From assembly GCA_910588045.1 (NCBI GenBank), contig CAJUPS010000063.1, positions 1-20,657 on the forward strand: 20,657 bases of DNA, read 5' to 3'. Positions 1 through 7,801 of this stretch are shown here, piece by piece. This DNA is from an uncultured Oscillospiraceae bacterium (GTDB lineage Bacteria; Bacillota; Clostridia; Oscillospirales; Oscillospiraceae). A program made the position numbers and the translations under genes. Under the pieces are notes generated by a model, which was given only the letters and a program-made list of their open reading frames with translations, was not told where the DNA came from and did not search any database. Position 1 is the first letter of the stretch. Each line of letters starts with the position of its first letter.

Positions 1-1
1 G

Positions 2-2431
2 GTCACCCTGGCCACCCAGTCCGCCAACGGCACCTATGACAACGAAGTGGACCGCCTCAACCTCCAGAAGGAAGTTGACCAGCTCCGTTCCGAAATCAAC
101 CGCATTGCCGACAGCTCCAACTTCAACGGCATCAAGCTGCTGGACGGCTCCCAGGAGATCAAGACCAGCTACACCAACCTGAGCAGCCCTGCATCTGCGA
201 CTGATGGAATGACCATCATCTCCGACGGTCAGCTGGGCGTGGACGCCCAGGCCGGCGTGTTCTCCTATGACCTGAGCCAGCTGAAGATCACGGTTGGCGG
301 CAACAATAATCCCACGGTCAATCCTATCAATCCCAATGCGGGTGACCGGGCTGTAAGCGATCCCGACTGGATCGAGGGTACGCCTGCCTCTGTGGCTGCT
401 TCCAAGGTGACGGTTGCGATGGCGACCGCCGGTAGCACTGCCGTTGCGAGCTTCGCGGATCTCGCTGCGGGCGACTCGGTCAAGATTACCATTGACGGTA
501 AGACTTATACCTTTACGGCTGTTGCTTCTACTGCTTCCACCGGCACCGCGACGGCTACAAGCGCCAAGTTTGCCCTTGGCAGCAACGCTGCTACCAATCT
601 GCAAAGTGCGCTTAACAGTGTGCTCGGGGCGGCGGAAGCGGCAGCGAAGAATGCGAACGCCAGCTTTACAAAGTATACCGCGACCCTGAACGTTTCCGGC
701 AGTGGCGCGCTGCAAGTCACCGCCCATTCCGCAACGATGAAGCCCGCGTACACCAAGGGCACCACCACTACCGCCACTCTGGCCAGTAATGCGGTTGCCA
801 TTGCAAGCAGCGTTAAGACGGCCATTGGAAAAGGTAGCAGCCCGGTGGGCACTGTTTCCGGAACTATTTCCGTTACCGTTGAGGGCGAGACCGTTTCGCT
901 CAAGGTTGCCAATGCTTCCGCCAGCGGCGTAGACGTTGTAATTGCCACTACCGCTACGGGGTCACAGGCTCTTGCTAAAATCAATGCTGCTCTCGCCAGC
1001 AAGGCTGCTGCTATCAACGCGGAAAAGAAGGCGGCTGGTGGCGACTACACGGAGATCACCACTTTGAGATTGGATGCCACCGGCAAGGTTACTGCCGGCA
1101 CGACTCCTGTGAAGAGCAACGCTCCGGATGCACCCAGCACTAACGCAAGCCAGGCCCTGGCCAGCTATACCGTTACCTTCGGCAGCGCATCGATTACGCT
1201 GCACCTGAAGCCCGGTGAGTATTCCGGCGCTGACCTGGCCAAGGAGATTGCCAACGCCATCAACCAGGCCGGCAACCAGCAGGCCGGTTCCGGGGCTGGT
1301 TCCGCCGGCGGCACTACGGCCAGCCAGATTATGGCTCTGGCTGGCGGTACTCAGGCTCCGACTGGCGGCACCACCTGGGACGGCACCCTGAAGGGCGCTG
1401 CCATCACCGCCTCCTTCAACGGCAGCAAGCTGACCATCACCATGGATGAGCCCCCCAAGCAGCCTTGGGACCTGGATATGACCCTGAAGTTCTCCGATGG
1501 CAGCGGCAACGGCGGCGAGCAGTTCAAGCCCACCGTGGACGTGGAGCCCGTGGACAATACGACCAACCGTCAGTATGCCCAGGCCACCATCGACCTGAAC
1601 AAGCTGGCCATCAAGGATGGCTATTCCCTCCAGTTGGGCAACACCACCTATACCTTCGCCATCGGCAGCGACAGCCGGTTCAAGAACGCCAGCAATGTGG
1701 TGGATCTGACCGACCTGACCATGAAGGACTTCGCAGCGGCAGGCGACCGCGGCTTCCTCACCGCAGCCAACCGTCTGAGCAAGGCCGCTGCTGCCAACAG
1801 CACCTTCCTGGTTGGTTCCGACACCAAGGGCGGCGTCAGCCTCACCGAGAAGGAAGGCGCCATTGACTACTCCGTCAACAACCTGGCCGGCAGCGACAAC
1901 AAGGGTACTGCCGGTGAGGGCACGGGCATCATTGACGATCCCAACACCGCCGCCAATAATGCAAACGGCGTCAACTCCACCTTTGCTGATTGGAAGGGCC
2001 TCGTGAAGATGGGCCAGGCCAGCGTCAGCGGCGACGGCCTCACCCTCCAGATCGGCGACACCTCCGAGAGCTACAACCAGCTGGTGGTCAACATCGGCGA
2101 CATCCACACCAAGGCTCTGGGCATTGACGGCATTGACATCAGCACCCAGGGCGGTGCGCAGACCGCCGTGAACCAGATCCGCAACGCCATCAACACCGTG
2201 TCCTCCATCCGCGGTACCCTGGGCGCTACCCAGAACCGTCTGGAGCACACCGCCAACAACCTGTCCGTCATGACCGAGAACATCCAGGACGCCGAGTCCA
2301 CCATCCGCGACACCGACATCGCGGAGGAGATGATGGCCTACACCAAGAACAACATCCTGGTGCAGTCCGCTCAGGCCATGCTGGCCCAGGCCAACCAGAT
2401 CCCCCAGGGCGTTCTCCAGCTGCTGGGCTAA
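2..2431 (+). CDS. fliC: Flagellin, large, 5' end outside window
   Basis: Flagellin is the filament subunit exported by the flagellar type III system. The reading frame is open from base 2 and no start is present, so roughly the first 80-90 residues are missing; 809 residues remain. The first 50 residues in view are typical of the D0/D1 helices (ATQSANGTYDNEVDRLNLQ, then SSNFNGIKLLDG). The last ~100 are the flagellin C domain (TAVNQIRNAIN, RLEHTANNL, DTDIAEEMM, ending in VLQLLG). In between, about nt 200-2110, is a long A/T/S-rich hypervariable region, making the full protein near 900 residues against about 270-500 for simple flagellins. Codon use in nt ~295-1150 (many GCG, GTT, ACT, GCT) differs from the GCC/GTG/ACC-rich ends. 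A terminator follows at once. The serine/threonine-rich surface region would be a natural target for the glycan genes downstream (inference). Confidence 0.96.
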   Translation, partial: VTLATQSANGTYDNEVDRLNLQKEVDQLRSEINRIADSSNFNGIKLLDGSQEIKTSYTNLSSPASATDGMTIISDGQLGVDAQAGVFSYDLSQLKITVGGNNNPTVNPINPNAGDRAVSDPDWIEGTPASVAASKVTVAMATAGSTAVASFADLAAGDSVKITIDGKTYTFTAVASTASTGTATATSAKFALGSNAATNLQSALNSVLGAAEAAAKNANASFTKYTATLNVSGSGALQVTAHSATMKPAYTKGTTTTATLASNAVAIASSVKTAIGKGSSPVGTVSGTISVTVEGETVSLKVANASASGVDVVIATTATGSQALAKINAALASKAAAINAEKKAAGGDYTEITTLRLDATGKVTAGTTPVKSNAPDAPSTNASQALASYTVTFGSASITLHLKPGEYSGADLAKEIANAINQAGNQQAGSGAGSAGGTTASQIMALAGGTQAPTGGTTWDGTLKGAAITASFNGSKLTITMDEPPKQPWDLDMTLKFSDGSGNGGEQFKPTVDVEPVDNTTNRQYAQATIDLNKLAIKDGYSLQLGNTTYTFAIGSDSRFKNASNVVDLTDLTMKDFAAAGDRGFLTAANRLSKAAAANSTFLVGSDTKGGVSLTEKEGAIDYSVNNLAGSDNKGTAGEGTGIIDDPNTAANNANGVNSTFADWKGLVKMGQASVSGDGLTLQIGDTSESYNQLVVNIGDIHTKALGIDGIDISTQGGAQTAVNQIRNAINTVSSIRGTLGATQNRLEHTANNLSVMTENIQDAESTIRDTDIAEEMMAYTKNNILVQSAQAMLAQANQIPQGVLQLLG

Positions 2432-2483
2432 TTGGCGGAGAAAAAGCAGTATCAACGCACAATCTATATTCCCAACGAGCAGA

Positions 2484-2512
2484 GGGGGCGGGCTGCGGCC
2501 CGCCCCCTTTTT
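2484..2512 (+). terminator. Rho-independent terminator of flagellin gene
   Basis: A perfect 10-bp stem (GGGGGCGGGC at 2484-2493 with GCCCGCCCCC at 2498-2507), a 4-base TGCG loop and five Ts at 2508-2512. It lies 52 bases after the flagellin stop. It should end most flagellin transcripts and leave the glycan operon to read-through or to a promoter in the short gap 2513-2548, where I see no clear promoter. Confidence 0.95.
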
Positions 2513-2548
2513 CTGGTGGAGAACCGGTACGAGAGGAGAAACGGTAAG

Positions 2549-4534
2549 ATGAGAGCAATCGAAATCGCGCGGCGCATGGTGGAGCTGGGGAGCTATGAGG
2601 ACGCCTGCAAAGCCTATATCCTGGCGCTCCACGAGGGCGCAGAGCCTGCGGAGGAGCTGGAGGCGGCGGTATACCTGCTGCAAACGGGGGCCAGCTACAA
2701 GACGGCCTATACCAGCTTTTTGAGCCTCTATAACCGGGGCCTCTACCGGGAGGACTGCCTCCAGATCATGACGGAGGCGTTCTACAAGCCCAACGAGAAG
2801 GCCCTGCGCTCCCGGTACGAGCGCAACTGCAAGCTGCTCGAGCGCTATCCCTATCTGTTCCGGAAGGATTTCCCCGCCTTCCGGGAGCTGCCCATTCGGT
2901 TCTACCCCTTCGGCACCCGGGGATTCGTCCCCTTCTACGTCCGGGAGACGCGGTTCGGGGAGTACGTCAACGTAAACGAGACCGTAATCAGCCGGAACTT
3001 TTTCAAGGACCTGGAGAAGCCCATCCTGGCCTCCGGGGTCTACTCCCAGTACGAGCTTGAGTACCTCAACGACAACGTGCGGAAGAGCGAGCTCGTGGGG
3101 CGGGAGAACCACATCTATCTCCACTACCCGGACTGGGAGACCTTCTGCGCGTATTTGCAGTGCTTCAACATGCGCAAGCTGCTGGGGGACAAGAAATTCG
3201 TGTTCCTGATCGGGGACGAGCTGTCGCAGTACCCCATGGACTTCAAGGAGCGCTTCGGCATCGACTACGACGGCGCGGCGAAGCCCATCGGCATCCGGGA
3301 GGTCCACCGGCTGATCTGGCACGCCCAGCTGTCCACCCACAACGGCGGCGACTTCTTCAACGAAATCTTTGACGCCCACCCCAACCTCCTGGCGGAGACC
3401 TCCCTCATGTTTGACAGCATGGAGAGCGTGGTGGAGGAGGTGGAAACCATCCTTCGGGAGGAGAGCAGCGTCCAGGGGGCGGTACAGCGGTTTGCGGCCT
3501 GGGACACGAGGGTGGTCTCCGAGCTGTACCTTCTGAAAAACCGCACGGCCAAGGATATTTTTGTGGCAAAGTTCCTCAGCGACACGCTCCTCAAGGAGCG
3601 GGAGAACGGCCCCTGGCTGGATACCGGGTCGCGGATCGCCCCGGCGATGTTCTTCCAGCCCCACTTTCACAACATTATTTACAGCATTTATGCGGATGCA
3701 AAGAATCAGACGACCCTGAAATCGGAGCAGTACGACGCCATCTGTTCCTCGCCCCTGTTCCGGAATTTCAAGTATATCAAGACCTTCGTCCCCATGCGCC
3801 GCCTGACCACCAGCCACGGCGGTACGGTGCAGTTTATGAACAACGGGGCCCTGCGGGGCGAGGGCGTGGTCGGAGATGCCGTCAGCCAGCGTGTCTTGAA
3901 CCGCAGCTTCATGATGGACATGCAGAACCGCATCTATCGGGACAGCGTTCTGGTCCGGTTTGAGGACGGAAAGCTGAATCCCAAGGCCACCTTTACGGCC
4001 CTTGCGGCCTTTCTGGACATCCCCTACACGGAGAGCATGGAGGTCTGCTCGGAGTGGGGGAAGCCGCTGGACTACGGCGGCTACATTGCAGGCGGCTTCG
4101 ACCCGAAGCCGGTGTATAAGACCTATGATGATTTTGTCAATGACAGCGAGCGCTGCTTTATCGAGTATTTTCTGCGCGACGCTTATGAATATTATGGCTA
4201 CAGCTTCCTCAGCTACGACGGCGGGGAGATGGATTTGGACCGCGCGAAGGCGCTGATTGAGGATTTCACCACGGTGAACCGGTATATCCGGGACTCCTGG
4301 GTGCGGTACATGACGAAAAAGCTGGGGGAGAAGGACCTCTCCGAGGAGGAGGTTGCCAAGAGGGCGGAGCAGACGGCGGACGACCAGATCGTCCGGACCA
4401 CGGCCCGAAGGGTCGGCAACGCACAGCTGCTGCTGCGGGGGCTGCACTTCGTGAACCCCGCCGGGCAGGAGCTGTGCATGGTGCCGAAGCTGGAGCTGGA
4501 CCCCGCGCTGCTGGAGCAGCCGTTGTATCACTGA
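2549..4534 (+). CDS. Sulfotransferase-like protein with helical N-terminal domain
   Basis: A 661-residue cytoplasmic-looking protein without signal peptide or membrane segments. The frame is open back to the flagellin stop, but that stretch contains the terminator, so I start at the ATG after GAGAGGAGA (2531-2539). Residues ~1-75 are helical and TPR-like (YEDACKAYILALHEGAEPA). Residues ~461-490 (LVRFEDGKLNPKAT, AFLDIPYTESM) resemble the C-terminal part of sulfotransferases, where such a segment follows the PAPS-binding arginine/serine region. I do not see the classic N-terminal PKSGTTW-type PAPS loop; RIAPAMFFQPHFHN (~residues 362-375) may be its counterpart. The next gene is an APS-kinase homologue, the enzyme family that makes the sulfate donor PAPS, which supports a sulfotransferase role on the flagellin glycan. 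A different transferase of flagellin-modification loci remains possible. Confidence 0.6.
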   Translation: MRAIEIARRMVELGSYEDACKAYILALHEGAEPAEELEAAVYLLQTGASYKTAYTSFLSLYNRGLYREDCLQIMTEAFYKPNEKALRSRYERNCKLLERYPYLFRKDFPAFRELPIRFYPFGTRGFVPFYVRETRFGEYVNVNETVISRNFFKDLEKPILASGVYSQYELEYLNDNVRKSELVGRENHIYLHYPDWETFCAYLQCFNMRKLLGDKKFVFLIGDELSQYPMDFKERFGIDYDGAAKPIGIREVHRLIWHAQLSTHNGGDFFNEIFDAHPNLLAETSLMFDSMESVVEEVETILREESSVQGAVQRFAAWDTRVVSELYLLKNRTAKDIFVAKFLSDTLLKERENGPWLDTGSRIAPAMFFQPHFHNIIYSIYADAKNQTTLKSEQYDAICSSPLFRNFKYIKTFVPMRRLTTSHGGTVQFMNNGALRGEGVVGDAVSQRVLNRSFMMDMQNRIYRDSVLVRFEDGKLNPKATFTALAAFLDIPYTESMEVCSEWGKPLDYGGYIAGGFDPKPVYKTYDDFVNDSERCFIEYFLRDAYEYYGYSFLSYDGGEMDLDRAKALIEDFTTVNRYIRDSWVRYMTKKLGEKDLSEEEVAKRAEQTADDQIVRTTARRVGNAQLLLRGLHFVNPAGQELCMVPKLELDPALLEQPLYH

Positions 4535-4553
4535 GGAGGGAACGTTTATCACC

Positions 4554-5075
4554 ATGGAGAAAAAGGGAACGGTTTATTTCTTTACCGGCCTGGCCGGGGC
4601 GGGGAAGACCACCATCGGCGGGCTGTTCTACCGGCGGCTGAAGGAGAAGAAAAACGACCTGATCCTTCTGGACGGGGACCAGCTGCGGCGGCTGTCCTTC
4701 AATAAGCAGAGCGGCTATACCACCGAAGAGCGCCGGAGGGGCGCGTTCTACAACTTCGAGATGTGCAAAATGCTGGCGGACCAGGGGATCGACGTGGTTC
4801 TGTGCAGTATCTCCATGTACAGCGACTGCCGGGCCTGGGCCAGGGAGCACATTGAGAACTACCGTGAGATTTACATTCGGACCACCTGGGAGACGCTGCG
4901 CTGCCGGGATCAGAAGGGATTGTACAGCTCCGGTGTGAAAAATGTGGTGGGGGTGGACATCCTCTGCGAGGTGCCCGAGTGCCCGGACTTTGTGATCGAC
5001 AACGACGGCCAGGAGGAGCCGGAGAAGATTGTGGAGAGGCTGTGGCGTGTGTTGAAAATGGAGGAAGCGGCATGA
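4554..5075 (+). CDS. Adenylylsulfate kinase (CysC)-family small-molecule kinase
   Basis: A 173-residue P-loop kinase, slightly shorter than typical CysC (~200). Walker A is GLAGAGKTT (residues 12-20), followed by DGDQLRR (40-46), a phenylalanine-rich middle (GAFYNFEM), SISMYSDCR (85-93) and KGLY (121-124), all in the order seen in APS kinases. APS kinase phosphorylates adenylylsulfate at the 3' position to make PAPS. No ATP sulfurylase gene is in view. The usual ISP(F/Y)R motif is SISMYSDCR here. CysC homologues in polysaccharide loci can have other substrates: Campylobacter Cj1415 phosphorylates cytidine diphosphoramidate. The call is therefore for the family, not the substrate. AGGAGG (4534-4539) starts in the stop codon of the previous gene. 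The stop overlaps the next start (ATGA, 5072-5075), indicating translational coupling. Confidence 0.8.
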   Translation: MEKKGTVYFFTGLAGAGKTTIGGLFYRRLKEKKNDLILLDGDQLRRLSFNKQSGYTTEERRRGAFYNFEMCKMLADQGIDVVLCSISMYSDCRAWAREHIENYREIYIRTTWETLRCRDQKGLYSSGVKNVVGVDILCEVPECPDFVIDNDGQEEPEKIVERLWRVLKMEEAA

Positions 5076-5788
5076 ATATAGCACTGATTGTGGCAGGAGG
5101 GAAAGGCCAGAGGATGAATCAGGAGATTCCCAAGCAGTTCCTGAATGTGTACGATAAACCGGTTATTATTTATACGCTGCAATGCTTTCAGAATCATCCG
5201 GATATTGATGCCATCGAAGTGGTATGTCTGGATGGCTGGGCAGAAATCTTGCAGGCATACGCGAAGCAGTTTGATATAGAAAAGCTGAAATGGATTACCC
5301 CATCCGGAGAAACTGTGCAGGAATCCATTCGCAATGGGGTGTTTCATTTGAAGGACAAATGTGCCCCTGACGATATTGTGGTGGTTCACGACGGGATCCG
5401 GCCTCTGGTGGAGGACTTTGTACTCTCCGATGTATTGGTGAAATGTCGAAAGTACGGGAATGCTGTGGCCTCCTTGCCCTACAATGAGCAGATTTTTGTC
5501 GCGGATGATGCGGAATCGACATCACGGTATATTCCCCGGGATACGCTGCGCAGGGTATCTACCCCCCAGGCGTACCGGTATGAAAAGCTGCTGTGGGCGT
5601 ATGAGAGGGCATTTTCGGAGGGGATTGGCATCCAGGCGTCCACCTATGTCAACACTTTAATGGTGGATCTTGGACAGCGGCTCTATTTTGCGGCGGGCTC
5701 GGAAAAGAACATCAAGCTCACCACAAAGGATGATTTTGAACTGTTCAAGAGTTACATGAAGCTGGAAAAGGACGCCTGGTTGAAGTAA
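5072..5788 (+). CDS. IspD/TarI-type CTP:sugar(alditol)-phosphate cytidylyltransferase
   Basis: A 238-residue nucleotidyltransferase of the IspD family, which transfers CMP from CTP to an alcohol phosphate such as methylerythritol phosphate (IspD) or ribitol 5-phosphate (TarI/Bcs1). Visible motifs are AGGKGQRM (8-15) with PKQF (20-23) for CTP binding, TPSGETVQESI (76-86) and VHDGIRPLV (105-113), where IspD usually has VHDAARP. The length fits the family. An in-frame GTG lies further upstream at 4979, but the ATG in the ATGA overlap with the kinase gene is clearly better. In this locus a CDP-activated polyol or sugar for the glycan is more likely than isoprenoid synthesis, because the gene is coupled to a kinase and followed by an SDR. 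The substrate cannot be told from sequence. Confidence 0.82.
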   Translation: MNIALIVAGGKGQRMNQEIPKQFLNVYDKPVIIYTLQCFQNHPDIDAIEVVCLDGWAEILQAYAKQFDIEKLKWITPSGETVQESIRNGVFHLKDKCAPDDIVVVHDGIRPLVEDFVLSDVLVKCRKYGNAVASLPYNEQIFVADDAESTSRYIPRDTLRRVSTPQAYRYEKLLWAYERAFSEGIGIQASTYVNTLMVDLGQRLYFAAGSEKNIKLTTKDDFELFKSYMKLEKDAWLK

Positions 5789-5797
5789 GAGGCTCAT

Positions 5798-6871
5798 ATG
5801 AGAATTACAGAGAATGCGCGCTATCAAGGGGCGATCCATCAATTTATTTCTGATTTTCCCCACTGGAATAGGCTGGATGGGAAGTCGCTGTTGATCTCCG
5901 GCGCGTCCGGGATGATCGGCAGCTTTCTGGTGGATGCGATCATGGTCCGAAACCAGGTCCTGGAGTCGGAAGCGCAGTGCAGAATCATTGCTTTGGGGAG
6001 AAACCGCCAGACGGCAGAACAAAGATTTGCACCATGGCTGCCGTCCGGTGCATTCCGGTTCGTTGAACATGATGTCAGCTGTCCGCTGGAGGGGCTGGAG
6101 GCAGACTATTGGATTCACGCTGCCAGCACCACCCATCCTGTGGCTTATGCCACAGAACCGGTCAACACGGTTCTGGCCAATGTCTTAGGGACCCAAAATT
6201 TGCTGGAGCAGGCAAGCCAGACGCCCGGAAGCCGATTTCTGCTGCTGTCCAGCGTGGAGATCTACGGAGAGAATCGCGGGGATGTGGAGTATTTCAAAGA
6301 GGACTACTGCGGCTATCTGAACTGTAATACTCTGCGGGCAGGCTATCCAGAGGCCAAGCGGGTTAGTGAGGCGCTGTGCCAGGCGTACAGGGCGGAGAGG
6401 GATGTGGATGCCGTCATTATCCGGCTGCCCCGGTGCTACGGACCGACGATGCGGATGACGGACTCCAAGGCTGTGGCGCAGTTTATCAAGAAGGGGGTGC
6501 GCGGAGAGGATATTGTGCTGAAGAGCAAGGGAAATCAGCACTATTCCTTTGCCCACGTCGCCGACGCCGCGATGGGGATTCTTTGGGTGCTCCTCTGCGG
6601 CGAGGGAGGACAGGCGTATAATCTGGCGGACCGAGGTTCGGACATTACGTTGAAGGCGCTGGCGGAACTGATTGCCGCCTACGCAGGCACCCGGGTGATA
6701 TTTGAGCTGCCGGATGAGACGGAGCAAAGAGGGTACTCCACGGCATCGAAGGCGCTGTTGGATGGCGAGAAGCTCCAGGCGCTGGGGTGGAGGGCAAGGT
6801 ATGATATTACCGCCGGAATCAGAGAGACCATCGATATTTTGAGAGATATTTATGGAAGGAAGGCGTCATAA
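5798..6871 (+). CDS. NAD-dependent epimerase/dehydratase, extended SDR
   Basis: A 357-residue extended short-chain dehydrogenase/reductase. The N-terminal Rossmann glycine motif is GASGMIG (35-41). A serine pair S151-S152 precedes EIYGE, and the catalytic YxxxK is Y183-PEA-K187. The C-terminal half carries the substrate-binding signatures RLPRCYGP and HYSFAHVADAA. These enzymes change sugar nucleotides at C4, C5 or C6; GYPEAKRVSEAL resembles UDP-glucuronate decarboxylases and related 4,6-dehydratases, but I would not name the reaction. The extra ~30 N-terminal residues before the Rossmann strand are unusual. It starts 9 bases after the cytidylyltransferase stop with a weak AAGAGG site, so the two may act on one CDP-linked intermediate (inference). 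Confidence 0.85.
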   Translation: MRITENARYQGAIHQFISDFPHWNRLDGKSLLISGASGMIGSFLVDAIMVRNQVLESEAQCRIIALGRNRQTAEQRFAPWLPSGAFRFVEHDVSCPLEGLEADYWIHAASTTHPVAYATEPVNTVLANVLGTQNLLEQASQTPGSRFLLLSSVEIYGENRGDVEYFKEDYCGYLNCNTLRAGYPEAKRVSEALCQAYRAERDVDAVIIRLPRCYGPTMRMTDSKAVAQFIKKGVRGEDIVLKSKGNQHYSFAHVADAAMGILWVLLCGEGGQAYNLADRGSDITLKALAELIAAYAGTRVIFELPDETEQRGYSTASKALLDGEKLQALGWRARYDITAGIRETIDILRDIYGRKAS

Positions 6872-7801
6872 GTGGATACTCCCCTTATTACTGTGTCCCT
6901 CGGAGTGTACAACCGTGAAAATACTGTTGACAGGGCAATTAAGAGCGTTTTAGCACAGACGTATCCCCATTTTGAACTAGTCATTATAGACAACGGTTCA
7001 ACCAACCGCAGCGGACAGATTGCGGAGGAATATGCCGCCAGGGATGCGCGCGTCCGTGTGGTACATTTGTATCCAAACCAAGGAATAACGATGCGTTTCA
7101 ATATGGGGATTGCGACCGCAAAAGGAGAATTTCTTACATATCTTGATGATGATGACTATCTGGAACCAGATTTTATAGACTTCATGTACAATCTAATTCG
7201 TGAGAACGATGCGGACATCTCCATTTGTGCCTGTCCGGATAGAGGCGGAACGGGTGAGAAGCTAGTTATGACTGGTGACGAAGCGGTTATAGAGATGATG
7301 AAGCGAAAACGCTTCAATACCCGTCCGAGTGCGAAGCTATACCGCCGTTCTCTTATGGAAAATGTCTGGTACAATTCAAAAGCGGAAGTGGCAGGGCTGT
7401 GCGATGCGGCGACGACGTATAAACTGCTTGCAAATGCTGGCAGGGTGGCTTTTCATGGTATTGTGAAATATTGTTACATGCGCAATAACCAAAATGTGTC
7501 CATATGGGTCAAAGACCACTCCAAATTGACACCTGAGATTCTGGATACCGAAGCCGTTATTCACCGTGAACGCACAGAATGGCTCAGCAAACGGTTCCCG
7601 GAACGAGCAGAACAATTTTTGTATTATGAACTTTCGTTCGATATTTCAATGGTGGAAAAGATCAATCGGTACAAATTGACGGATTGTCAGCCTCAGCTCA
7701 ACGCACTTGTGGATAAGCTGAGGGGTTTCCAAGACATATTTATGCGGAGCAAATGGCTCAAAGATTTTGAAAAGGAGTGGATGGAGCGATATGTACTGTG
7801 A
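6872..7801 (+). CDS. Family 2 glycosyltransferase
   Basis: A 309-residue GT-A fold transferase that would add one sugar to a growing glycan at the cytoplasmic face. It opens with VSLGVYNRENTVDRAIKS and LVIIDNGSTN, where D40 belongs to the nucleotide site. It has the metal-binding acidic run DDDDY (92-96), expected as DxD. There are no obvious membrane helices. The start is a GTG directly after the previous stop (TAA then GTG), with GGAAGG about 10 bases upstream. Base composition drops clearly here and stays low through the next gene, unlike the GC-rich flanks, suggesting separate acquisition of this glycosyltransferase pair. Donor and acceptor are unknown. Confidence 0.9.
   Translation: MDTPLITVSLGVYNRENTVDRAIKSVLAQTYPHFELVIIDNGSTNRSGQIAEEYAARDARVRVVHLYPNQGITMRFNMGIATAKGEFLTYLDDDDYLEPDFIDFMYNLIRENDADISICACPDRGGTGEKLVMTGDEAVIEMMKRKRFNTRPSAKLYRRSLMENVWYNSKAEVAGLCDAATTYKLLANAGRVAFHGIVKYCYMRNNQNVSIWVKDHSKLTPEILDTEAVIHRERTEWLSKRFPERAEQFLYYELSFDISMVEKINRYKLTDCQPQLNALVDKLRGFQDIFMRSKWLKDFEKEWMERYVL

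Noticed and set aside
2432..2548. N-terminal extension of the sulfotransferase-like protein from a TTG right after the flagellin stop
   Set aside because: The extension encodes the terminator hairpin and a composition unlike protein; the ATG at 2549 has its own ribosome binding site.
962..4555. A 1197-codon open frame on the - strand across flagellin and the sulfotransferase-like gene
   Set aside because: It is antisense to two clear genes, crosses the flagellin terminator, has no family resemblance, and is explained by GC-rich codon bias leaving few stops on the other strand.
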